A stretch of 7,486 nt of DNA from MWAR01 sp035388825 (GTDB lineage: Bacteria; Muiribacteriota; Ozemobacteria; Ozemobacterales; Ozemobacteraceae). Of this stretch, positions 1 through 5,588 are shown one piece after another. Both the position numbers and the translations under genes were made by a program. Below the pieces are notes generated by a model that made no database searches, was not told where the DNA came from, and saw only the letters and a list, made by a program, of their open reading frames with translations. The stretch's first letter is position 1. Each line of letters opens with the position of its first letter. The stretch lies in assembly GCA_035388825.1 (NCBI GenBank), contig DAOOQQ010000126.1, forward strand, positions 1-7,486, read 5' to 3'.

Positions 1-721
1 GGTCAAGCACGTCGGCGAGGATCGCAGCCTGCGGTCCGAGAATTCCGACAATCCGCCCCGCCCGAATGGTCAATGTCAGCGGCTCCCGAAGCAGCCCAAG
101 ATCGGCACAGGGGATGCTGCCATCGATGACCAGGATTCCTTCCGCCGTTCCTTCGACGGGCGCCACATTCGATTCCGCATCGGGCGGCGAAGCCAGAGCG
201 CCTCTCTCCGCACACCAGCCTGGAGCTGCGTTTCCTATACGCCCAGATATATCCAGATCGAGCCGGGTTCCTGCGGCTGAGCTGATACGCGCCTGCAAGC
301 CCCGCGTAAACAGGCGGGCAATTCGGTCCGCAAGCCCCGTGAGGGCCCGAAAATCCGTTTGGAGCGCCGGACTCGCCACCTGCTCGAAATCGTAGTCGGG
401 AAGACTCAGATACCGTGTTCCGGCAACCGAGGCGGCCAGTCGTGCCTGTGTGTGAGCCATCGACATGCACGGGAGGCCAAACACGACATCGGCAGCCCGC
501 ATCTTCGCGGCGACATCATCGGGAGGCTCCTGACCGTGAATCCGGGCTCGCGGAATCACCACCAGCTCGGCTCGGTTCGTGGCCGCAGCAAGCACCTCCA
601 TCAGGCAGTTCCCGAGTTCCCGCGTGGTGGGATCCGTGACCACGAGAGCCGCTTCCCCCCAACGAACATTCCCGCACATGCGAACCAGAGCCTCACAGCC
701 ACGCCGGATGGTCTCGTTCAT
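1..721 (-). CDS. COG2309 / M29-like metal-dependent aminopeptidase or ring-cleaving dioxygenase homologue, partial (C-terminus off the left edge)
   Basis: The frame runs open from an ATG at 721 to the window edge, giving 240 complete codons with no stop. It resembles COG2309, which holds the M29 aminopeptidases (aminopeptidase T) and NicX-type 2,5-dihydroxypyridine dioxygenases. The best evidence is the segment at residues 188-219: APVEGTAEG, then VIDGSIP, then a 'LG.L.EPLTLTI' run, the region of the first metal-binding Glu in this family. Glu183, in PDAES, lies where relatives have GEV/GEA. The remaining metal ligands (a Glu and a His/His/Asp set in M29 enzymes) would lie beyond the edge. 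Residues 20-110 look like an N-terminal alpha/beta domain. The start codon overlaps the aldolase stop (ATGA), and AAGGA stands 6 bases upstream, so the two are translationally coupled. Family assignment is reasonable; whether it is a peptidase, a dioxygenase or another hydrolase is undecided. Confidence 0.72.
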   Translation of the reverse strand, partial: MNETIRRGCEALVRMCGNVRWGEAALVVTDPTTRELGNCLMEVLAAATNRAELVVIPRARIHGQEPPDDVAAKMRAADVVFGLPCMSMAHTQARLAASVAGTRYLSLPDYDFEQVASPALQTDFRALTGLADRIARLFTRGLQARISSAAGTRLDLDISGRIGNAAPGWCAERGALASPPDAESNVAPVEGTAEGILVIDGSIPCADLGLLREPLTLTIRAGRIVGILGPQAAILADVLD

Positions 722-2592
722 GGAAGGTCCTTTTGCCCGGCATCATCGGCCCAGACGCGCAAGATCGCCGATATTCTCGGAAACAGCCCGGCATAGGCGT
801 TATCGAGATTGACGCATTTCCAGCGCCCCTCCTCGTATCTGCCGCTCAGAGCACCGACGTCAGAAACGAGCGACAGCACCTGTCCCTGCGGGGAGAGCAG
901 GTGGTCCAACCGGACGGCATCCTCTTCGCGGGGCAACACCGCACACAGGATGACATCGAAGACGATACCGAGATTGCGCCAATCCCGCAGACTTTCGAGC
1001 CTGACGGCGCGGGGAGCTCTGATCGCGTCTTCCGAAGCCCCCGGCAGGAGAAAAACTTTTGCAAAGATCTGCTTCCCATCGAGCAGTTCTCCGAGCAGAG
1101 GATCCCAGCCGTAGATGAGAATTGCCGAACGCCCGTGCCGGCACGCGGCTTCGTCGAGCAGTTCCTGGAGGTAGTGTCCTTTGATCCGCGCATCACGAAT
1201 CGGAATGAGAGGAACCGTTTCGGCCATCCTCCCGAGAGAGTCACGCAGATCTCCGATCCAGGCGGGATCGATATCCGTCAGAAATGCCGAAACCTTTCCG
1301 GCCGCCAGTCGCACCACCGCATCGAGAATCTCCTCACTGCCGAAGGTGACCCGGCCAATCACGGCCTCGGGATCGGCATGGACGAACGAGGTCATCAAGA
1401 GACCTTCGGAACGCTGCCGGCTTGGCTTCAGATGCAGGAGGATGCGCGGCCCCCCCCGCTTGGCAGCCAACACGGAAAGCTCCTCGAGAAGCCTGCTGAC
1501 AGCACCCAGCGAGGTCTGGATCAGAGTATTCCGCTCCTCGGGCGGAGCTGCGAGAGATCGGCCGAATGGTTGCGCCGTTCCGGCAAGCTGCGCGGCAAAA
1601 CGCTCCAGCTCGACCGCATCGAGGTTCGAACAGTCATGAATTCCCATCGCGGCCACAAGACGACGCAGATCGGCCCGGTGACGCCGGGCCGCGGCAATGA
1701 CGGCGGGGAGGAAGGAGGAATGAAATCGGCCATACCCCTCGGCAACGGCCAGCATCGTATGCATCCGCATCTGTTCGAGGATGGGGCCGAACGCGGATTC
1801 GGCAAAATTCATCAACGCAAAGAGGTCGACGCCGCAGGGACGATTCATCCGCTCGAGGAGCGCCACCAGAATCTCTGTCGGAGCATTGCCGGCGCTCCGC
1901 CCCAGGCCGAACAGGGTGCCATCGATGAAACGAGCGCCGGCATCGATCGCAGCAAGGCAGTTCGCAACGGCAAGCATGAGATTGTTGTGGCCGTGGAACC
2001 CGATCGGCACCGAACTGCGCTCCCGGGCGCACCGAACATACTCGCCAACCTGGTCGGGAGTCATGCAGCCGGCGGAGTCGACACAGTAGACCCCCCCCGC
2101 ACCCGCCACGTCGGCCTCTGCAACCCGCCCGGCAAAAGCGGCGGAAGAGATCGCATAACTCTTCATCATGTTGAGAAACGGGATCAATCCGAGATTTCTG
2201 GCATACTCGAGAAGGGGAAAGGCGAGTTCGACGGTTTCAGCATTGTTTCCGATGCGAACGAAATCAAGACCAGCCTCTCTCGCCTGCCTCAACTGATCTT
2301 TCGTGCCGATGCCCGGGATGAAAAACGCCCCGATCCGCGCCCGTTTCGCCGCTCCGCGCGCGGCACGAATCATGCGCAGATCGGTGCCGGGCATGTCTCC
2401 CTTGCCGGCTTCTTTTCCCCCGAGACCAAGGCCATGACCCACCTCGATCCACCGAAACCCGAGGGCGTCGAGATGCCGCACGGTCTGCGCCGTATCCGAT
2501 TCGGTGAACTTGAAATCCACGGCATAGTTGCCGTCTCGAATCGTGCATTCGAGAAGTTCGATCGTGGCGTCGGCGGAGATACGTGATGTCAT
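718..2592 (-). CDS. 4-hydroxy-2-oxovalerate aldolase-like DRE-TIM metallolyase with a novel C-terminal domain
   Basis: The protein has 624 residues from the chosen ATG. Residues 10-250 form a TIM barrel of the HMG-CoA lyase/aldolase family. The metal motif IRDG (Arg19, Asp20) and the paired histidines of GFHGHNN (His200, His202) are present, with VDSAG at 171-175 and GLGRSAGNAPTE at 229-240. Residues 278-340, with HSSF at 291-294, match the alpha-helical 'communication' domain of DmpG/BphI aldolases. Known relatives cleave 4-hydroxy-2-oxoacids to pyruvate and an aldehyde. Those enzymes are about 340-350 residues long, so residues about 355-624 are extra. This tail alternates hydrophobic strands and helices (ILIYGWDPLLGELL at 491-504, then DVILCAVLP at 546-554) and looks Rossmann-like, but no standard glycine motif is intact. 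An upstream in-frame ATG at 2655 lies in the preceding terminator, so the start at 2592 beside the promoter is preferred; it lacks a Shine-Dalgarno. The substrate is unknown. Confidence 0.85.
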   Translation of the reverse strand: MTSRISADATIELLECTIRDGNYAVDFKFTESDTAQTVRHLDALGFRWIEVGHGLGLGGKEAGKGDMPGTDLRMIRAARGAAKRARIGAFFIPGIGTKDQLRQAREAGLDFVRIGNNAETVELAFPLLEYARNLGLIPFLNMMKSYAISSAAFAGRVAEADVAGAGGVYCVDSAGCMTPDQVGEYVRCARERSSVPIGFHGHNNLMLAVANCLAAIDAGARFIDGTLFGLGRSAGNAPTEILVALLERMNRPCGVDLFALMNFAESAFGPILEQMRMHTMLAVAEGYGRFHSSFLPAVIAAARRHRADLRRLVAAMGIHDCSNLDAVELERFAAQLAGTAQPFGRSLAAPPEERNTLIQTSLGAVSRLLEELSVLAAKRGGPRILLHLKPSRQRSEGLLMTSFVHADPEAVIGRVTFGSEEILDAVVRLAAGKVSAFLTDIDPAWIGDLRDSLGRMAETVPLIPIRDARIKGHYLQELLDEAACRHGRSAILIYGWDPLLGELLDGKQIFAKVFLLPGASEDAIRAPRAVRLESLRDWRNLGIVFDVILCAVLPREEDAVRLDHLLSPQGQVLSLVSDVGALSGRYEEGRWKCVNLDNAYAGLFPRISAILRVWADDAGQKDLP

Positions 2593-2601
2593 CGTTGGCC
2601 A

Positions 2602-2631
2602 AGTATAGATGATTGAATACTGTCTTGCCAA
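2602..2631 (-). promoter_or_regulatory. Sigma-70-type promoter for the aldolase/M29 operon, giving a leaderless or near-leaderless mRNA
   Basis: On the minus strand TTGGCA (2631-2626; 5 of 6 to consensus) is followed after 18 bases by TATACT (2607-2602; 5 of 6). Only 9 bases separate the -10 box from the ATG at 2592. Usual spacing puts the transcription start near 2595, leaving about 0-3 untranslated bases. The intervening CTTGGCCAACG has no Shine-Dalgarno. The promoter lies directly after the T-tract of the terminator of the preceding operon. Confidence 0.7.
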
Positions 2632-2635
2632 GCGG

Positions 2636-2666
2636 CAAAAAGCCGGCCGCCCCAAGGCGGCCGGCT
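2636..2666 (-). terminator. Intrinsic terminator of the CD1871A-like/polyferredoxin/TlpA operon
   Basis: A perfect 11-bp GC-rich stem (AGCCGGCCGCC at 2641-2651 pairing with 2656-2666) closes a 4-base loop, and on the minus strand it runs into TTTTTG. It begins 20 bases past the TlpA stop codon. This is a textbook Rho-independent terminator for transcription coming from the right. It ends just before the -35 box of the aldolase promoter, so the two operons are separated within about 95 bases. Confidence 0.93.
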
Positions 2667-2685
2667 CAATATCTCTAGATGTATT

Positions 2686-3315
2686 TCAAGGCTGCGCGGG
2701 GGCAGGAACAGGCTCGGAAGCCGGCGGGGCGGCGGTTTCGGTCGCGGCCGGGGCTTCGGGAACCGCGATCACGTCCGTTGCAGCGACGGGTTCGGCGGAC
2801 GCGGGAGTCAGAACGGGCTCGATGGCGGAAGGGGCGGCGGCGGTCAGAAGCGGCTCGATCTCTTTCTCGAAGGTGGCCGCATCGGCGAAGCCGACGTGTT
2901 TGCCGACGATGTTCAGCTTCCGGTCGAGGATGAAGGTGGTGGGAATCGACTGGATGCCTCCGTAGGCTTCGGTGACTTCCTTCGTGAAGGAGACGACGGG
3001 GTAGGTGATGCCGTTGTTCTCGACGAACTTCTTCAGTTTGGCTTCATCCTTGTCGACACTGATGCCGACGATCTCGAGGCCCTGGTCCTTATATTTCTTG
3101 TTCAATTCAATGAACCCCGGGATCTCCTCGCGGCAGGGTGGGCACCAGGTGGCCCAGAAGTCGATGATGACGACCTTGCCCTCGAGGCTCGACAGGGTCA
3201 GATCGTTCCCGCTGACGCCCCGGAGCGTGAAGTCGGGAGCACGCCCCGAGTCGAGGGCGAAGCCCGGAACGGCAAGGGTGAGGACCAGGACGAACAACCA
3301 GAACAGACGCTTCAT
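2686..3315 (-). CDS. Exported TlpA/ResA-like thiol-disulfide oxidoreductase with a Pro/Ala-rich C-terminal tail
   Basis: The protein has 209 residues. Residues 1-20 are a Sec-type signal peptide (MKR, hydrophobic core, PGFA), so it acts outside the cytoplasmic membrane, either cleaved or anchored. Residues 25-157 form a thioredoxin fold of the AhpC-TSA/Redoxin class: APDFTL at 26-31, strand VVIIDFWATW, active site WCPPC (Cys58, Cys61), GISVD at 84-88, and the cis-proline motif IPTTF (Pro125). Relatives reduce or exchange disulfides in exported proteins such as c-type cytochromes. Residues 158-209 are unusual, almost only Ala, Pro, Glu, Val, Thr and Ser with repeated EPV and AP steps, probably disordered. 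The start is supported by AAGGAG 8 bases upstream. The gene follows the polyferredoxin gene by 81 bases and is last in the cassette, so a role in moving reducing equivalents with that membrane protein is a reasonable inference. Confidence 0.93.
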   Translation of the reverse strand: MKRLFWLFVLVLTLAVPGFALDSGRAPDFTLRGVSGNDLTLSSLEGKVVIIDFWATWCPPCREEIPGFIELNKKYKDQGLEIVGISVDKDEAKLKKFVENNGITYPVVSFTKEVTEAYGGIQSIPTTFILDRKLNIVGKHVGFADAATFEKEIEPLLTAAAPSAIEPVLTPASAEPVAATDVIAVPEAPAATETAAPPASEPVPAPAQP

Positions 3316-3367
3316 ACATATCTCCTTACGAACAGAATTTCAGATGGGAGTTTCTTCCTGAAACGGA

Positions 3368-3394
3368 CTGCCGGGAACGGGGATTTCCCGGCAG
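3368..3394 (-). other. RNA hairpin between the polyferredoxin and TlpA genes
   Basis: A perfect 10-bp inverted repeat (CTGCCGGGAA at 3368-3377 with its complement at 3385-3394) encloses a 7-base loop. It begins 2 bases after the polyferredoxin stop on the minus strand. What follows, TCCGTTTC, is too poor in T for a strong terminator. It could be a partial terminator or an mRNA-stabilising or processing hairpin that changes the amount of TlpA relative to the membrane genes. I see no convincing promoter between it and the TlpA start. Confidence 0.6.
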
Positions 3395-3396
3395 CC

Positions 3397-4347
3397 TCAG
3401 TGGACGTTTCCGGTTGCGGCTGGTGGGACCGCATCGTTGGGATGAGGTGTCGCTGCAGAAGCCAATCCCGGGCCACGGACAGCGATGGCCTGTTTCGGGC
3501 AGACACGCCCGCAGTCGAGGCACCGGACGCAGTCGGCCGAGTCGCACTCCCGCACCGGGTCGAGCCCCGAGGGGCAGGACTTCACGCACAGGCCGCACTG
3601 GACGCATTTGTTCTCGTCGAACTCCAGGCGGTATAGGCTGACCCGGTTGAACGGGCCGAACCAGGCACCGAGCGGACAAAGCCAGTTGCAGAAGGGGCGC
3701 CGGAACGCCGTCATCAGGCCGATGAGCAGAACGAGCAGGGACACTTTCCAGGCGAACAGCTTTCCGAGCATCCCCCGCAGGTCGGGTTGCAGGATCGGCA
3801 GGAGCAGGCCCCCTTCGAGCGTTCCCGCCGGACAGACCAGTTTGCAGAAATACGGCTCGCTGAACCCGAACGAGTCGACGACGAACAGCGGCATCAGCAC
3901 AACCATTCCCACGAGGATCAGGTATTTCAGATAATGCAGCAGCCGCGGCCCCCCACCCCGCTTCGTGAACGGCACGGGAATGCGGTGAACCAGGTCCTGG
4001 AACCAGCCGAAGGGGCAGAGCCAGCCGCACGAAGCCCTGCCGACGAAGGCGGCGATCAGCGTCAGGAACCCGATGACGAAGACGGGGGCACCCGAAAGGA
4101 TTCCCGAGAGTTTCGTCCAGATCGTGTGCGGGGCGGTCGGGTCGAAGCCGCCACCCCCGGCGAGAACGACCTGGACGGCGCCGACGGGGCAAGCGCACAA
4201 AGCGCCCGGACAACTGTAGCAGTTGAGCGTCGGCACGCATACGTGTTTGAGCGGACCGGTGTAGATGTTGCCGGTGACGAACCCCTTGACGTAGCCGTTC
4301 GTCAGCAGGGTCGACAGGGCCTGAACGATGGTTCTGCGCTCGCTCAT
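3397..4347 (-). CDS. NapH/YccM-like 4Fe-4S polyferredoxin membrane protein
   Basis: The protein has 316 residues. Its cysteines form several sets: an N-terminal cluster at Cys37, 43, 46, 51 and 53; three CxxxCP motifs following membrane segments (Cys107/111, 168/172, 220/224); and two classical ferredoxin motifs, CxxCxxCxxxCP at 248-258 and Cys273/276/279 with Cys283-Pro. Hydrophobic stretches near 88-103, 138-157 and 201-215 are likely membrane helices. NapH-type relatives pass electrons between the quinone pool or cytoplasmic donors and exported redox partners. Here the partner is probably the TlpA protein encoded next, though that is inference. The start at 4347 is chosen because its ATG overlaps the stop of the upstream small gene (ATGA); there is no good Shine-Dalgarno, consistent with translational coupling. 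An ATG five codons earlier is less likely. The last 25 residues are Ala/Pro-rich and add no motif. Confidence 0.9.
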   Translation of the reverse strand: MSERRTIVQALSTLLTNGYVKGFVTGNIYTGPLKHVCVPTLNCYSCPGALCACPVGAVQVVLAGGGGFDPTAPHTIWTKLSGILSGAPVFVIGFLTLIAAFVGRASCGWLCPFGWFQDLVHRIPVPFTKRGGGPRLLHYLKYLILVGMVVLMPLFVVDSFGFSEPYFCKLVCPAGTLEGGLLLPILQPDLRGMLGKLFAWKVSLLVLLIGLMTAFRRPFCNWLCPLGAWFGPFNRVSLYRLEFDENKCVQCGLCVKSCPSGLDPVRECDSADCVRCLDCGRVCPKQAIAVRGPGLASAATPHPNDAVPPAATGNVH

Positions 4348-4520
4348 CCGATGCCGATGCACTGCAGGCAGATCGCAGTGGCCTTTTCGAAGATCTTGGC
4401 GGGCTCCCCGAGGGCGATGCCCAGGGCCAGGAGAACGGCACCAGTGCCGGCAGCGGCGAGCCAGGCATAGTCACGCACAGCCCCGCGGCGCAGTTCCCGG
4501 AAGATGGATCGGTCAGCCAT
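4344..4520 (-). CDS. CD1871A-like small membrane peptide with a C-terminal CXXC motif
   Basis: This is a 58-residue protein with a basic N-terminus (RELRRGAVR), one hydrophobic helix at about 18-38, and a C-terminal end reading ICLQCIGIG (Cys51, Cys54). The combination of a single membrane helix and a terminal C-x-x-C-IGIG matches the small CD1871A family as I remember it; its function is not established. The ORF stays open further upstream, but the ATG at 4529 overlaps the -10 box of the likely promoter, so the ATG at 4520 is taken as the start. No Shine-Dalgarno precedes it. The gene is first in the cassette and overlaps the polyferredoxin gene by 4 bases, which argues for stoichiometric production and a physical or electron-transfer partnership. 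The two cysteines could bind a metal, form a disulfide or help hold a cluster; the sequence does not decide. Confidence 0.82.
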   Translation of the reverse strand: MADRSIFRELRRGAVRDYAWLAAAGTGAVLLALGIALGEPAKIFEKATAICLQCIGIG

Positions 4521-4527
4521 GGGCCGC

Positions 4528-4556
4528 ATTGTACCCGAATCGCGCCGGCAAGGCAA
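4528..4556 (-). promoter_or_regulatory. Promoter of the redox cassette, predicted leaderless
   Basis: On the minus strand TTGCCT (4556-4551; 4 of 6) is followed after 17 bases by TACAAT (4533-4528; 5 of 6). Seven bases separate the -10 box from the ATG at 4520, so the transcript should start at or within about a base of the start codon. The rest of the 137-base divergent gap (4521-4657) shows no clear plus-strand promoter; a GATAAC at 4612-4617 is a weak -10 candidate without a good -35. Confidence 0.6.
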
Positions 4557-4657
4557 TGCCGGGTGGGGTCGGGCAAGCCGAATATCCCTCAAGGAATTCG
4601 CGGCATGCGCCGATAACAGACAGGAAACCTGCAAATCATTCGAACAAGGAGGCCTGC

Positions 4658-4927
4658 ATGGGTGTCGTGATCCCTCTCTTCAGAAAGAAGGATGCCACCG
4701 GCGACCTGCCGCTTTCCGCGGACCAGCGCATGCGCGTGACCCTGCTCACCAACTCCATTGAGGCGCTGCGCAAAGAAGAAAAGTCTCTCGAGGACGCCAT
4801 CACGAAGAAGTGCCGCGAGGAGATCGACCGGCTGAACGCCATCGATTTCCGGATCCGGCAGTATGAGGTCGAGATCGAGCAGCTCTGTATGCAGGGCGCG
4901 GTCAACTCGGCCCCGAACAAGGCATGA
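4658..4927 (+). CDS. Small hypothetical coiled-coil protein
   Basis: This 89-residue protein is not one I recognise. AGGAGG 5 bases before the ATG is a near-perfect ribosome binding site and fixes the start. A short N-terminal piece (MGVVIPLFRKK) contains a hydrophobic patch followed by lysines. Residues about 21-78 are highly charged and predicted helical, with spaced Leu/Ile residues, consistent with a coiled coil or helical hairpin. Cysteines are at 52 and 77. There is no signal peptide. The UPF0145 gene follows after 53 bases on the same strand, so the two are probably co-transcribed and end at the shared terminator. The protein may be a structural or adaptor partner of that neighbour, which is a guess from position only. 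Confidence 0.8.
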   Translation: MGVVIPLFRKKDATGDLPLSADQRMRVTLLTNSIEALRKEEKSLEDAITKKCREEIDRLNAIDFRIRQYEVEIEQLCMQGAVNSAPNKA

Positions 4928-4980
4928 CCCATGCTCAGACACGCCGGGTGTTCTGATGCATTCGTGAAGAGGAGGAACGC

Positions 4981-5382
4981 ATGCTCATCACAACCACCGA
5001 CCATATCGAAGGATATGCCGTCGAACAGTATCTCGGGATCGTCACCGGCGAAGCCGTGTTCGGCGTCGGCACGCTGGCCAACATCGCGGCAGGTTTCAAG
5101 GATCTGGTGGGAAGACGCGTGGAGAGCTTCGAAAAAGAGCTCGAATCCGTCAAAAACGTCGCCCTCGTCGAAATGATCAAGGAGGGCAAGACCCTCGCCG
5201 CGCATGCGATCGTCGGTGTCGACGTCGATTACCACGAATTTCAGGGCAAGTATGTCATGGTCGTCTGCAACGGAACGGCCGTGCGCCTGAAGGGTTTCAA
5301 GGAAAAAGAGCTTCCCGACAATTACATGATGCCCGTCGTGTCGGACGGCCCCCAGACCGAGCTTCCGAACCCCGAAGAATAG
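4981..5382 (+). CDS. UPF0145 (YbjQ) family protein
   Basis: The protein has 133 residues and is recognisable as UPF0145/DUF74. It begins with a strand and the family pattern 'I.GY.V..YLGIVTGEAV' (residues 9-26), then FKDLVGRRVESFEKEL (39-54), a long helix with the Met/Ala pattern, AIVGVDVDY (76-84) in place of the usual 'NAVVGV..DY', and a closing strand VMVVCNGTAVRL (92-103). The family forms small oligomeric rings and is sometimes annotated as a heavy-metal-binding domain, but its role is unknown. Typical members are about 105 residues; the extra 30 at the end are charged and Pro-rich with no visible motif. The start has GAGGAGG 5 bases upstream. The 53-base gap before it holds only a weak interrupted hairpin near 4937-4953. 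Confidence 0.92.
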   Translation: MLITTTDHIEGYAVEQYLGIVTGEAVFGVGTLANIAAGFKDLVGRRVESFEKELESVKNVALVEMIKEGKTLAAHAIVGVDVDYHEFQGKYVMVVCNGTAVRLKGFKEKELPDNYMMPVVSDGPQTELPNPEE

Positions 5383-5396
5383 CTTTAAGAAAAAAC

Positions 5397-5424
5397 AACA
5401 CCCCCGGGATTTCCCGGGGGTGTT
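5397..5424. terminator. Probable bidirectional intrinsic terminator
   Basis: A 12-bp stem (AACACCCCCGGG at 5397-5408 with its complement at 5413-5424) closes a 4-base loop, ATTT. On the plus strand it is followed by TCGTTT, and on the minus strand the preceding A-rich run (5388-5395) becomes a run of T. It lies 15 bases after the UPF0145 stop and can also stop minus-strand transcription leaving the metalloprotease gene. Confidence 0.9.
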
Positions 5425-5455
5425 TCGTTTCCCTGTCCAGAGAAATTCACTGGAA

Positions 5456-5556
5456 TCACCACAAAGCCCGTTTTCCAGATGTTCTTTTGCGTTCTTCGTG
5501 CCTTGGTTTCTTTGTGGTGAAATGCCCTCCGTGTCTCTGTGCCCCTGTGGTGAAGC
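5456..5556. repeat. Intergenic GTGGTGAA-type degenerate tandem repeat with an inverted repeat
   Basis: Two 30-base units (5494-5523 and 5527-5556, period 33) match at about 20 of 30 positions and share the exact end TGTGGTGAA. A third, weaker GTTCTT unit precedes them at 5481-5490. TCACCACAAAG at 5456-5466 is the exact reverse complement of CTTTGTGGTGA at 5510-5520, so an 11-bp stem with a 43-base loop can form. The stretch lies between the terminator and the metalloprotease stop; there is no plausible gene in 5425-5588. From memory, CTTTGTGGTGAA-like strings recur between genes in many environmental bacteria; I cannot verify this here. Confidence 0.6.
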
Positions 5557-5588
5557 GTCTTCCGCCTTTTCGAAGGAAAATGCCAGGG

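Noticed and set aside
3..470. Minus-strand open frame of 155 codons near the left edge
   Set aside because: It lies in a different frame from the COG2309-like gene, is rich in Arg, Gly and Cys, and shows no family pattern.
733..2586. Plus-strand open frame of 617 codons opposite the aldolase gene
   Set aside because: It is an antisense shadow in GC-rich DNA. Its translation has no recognisable domain, while the minus strand gives clear TIM-barrel motifs over the same bases.
2593..2655. Upstream ATG at 2655 as the aldolase start
   Set aside because: It would place the start inside the terminator stem of the previous operon and upstream of the promoter.
3326..4576. Minus-strand open frame of 416 codons over the polyferredoxin gene
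   Set aside because: It is an Arg/Pro-rich alternative frame; the cysteine motifs and membrane helices are in the overlapping 316-residue frame.
4636..5235. Minus-strand open frame opposite the coiled-coil and UPF0145 genes
   Set aside because: The plus-strand genes have strong ribosome sites and, for UPF0145, a clear family match; the antisense frame has neither.
5456..5556. CRISPR array
   Set aside because: The units are degenerate, only two or three in number, and separated by just a few bases, with no true spacers.
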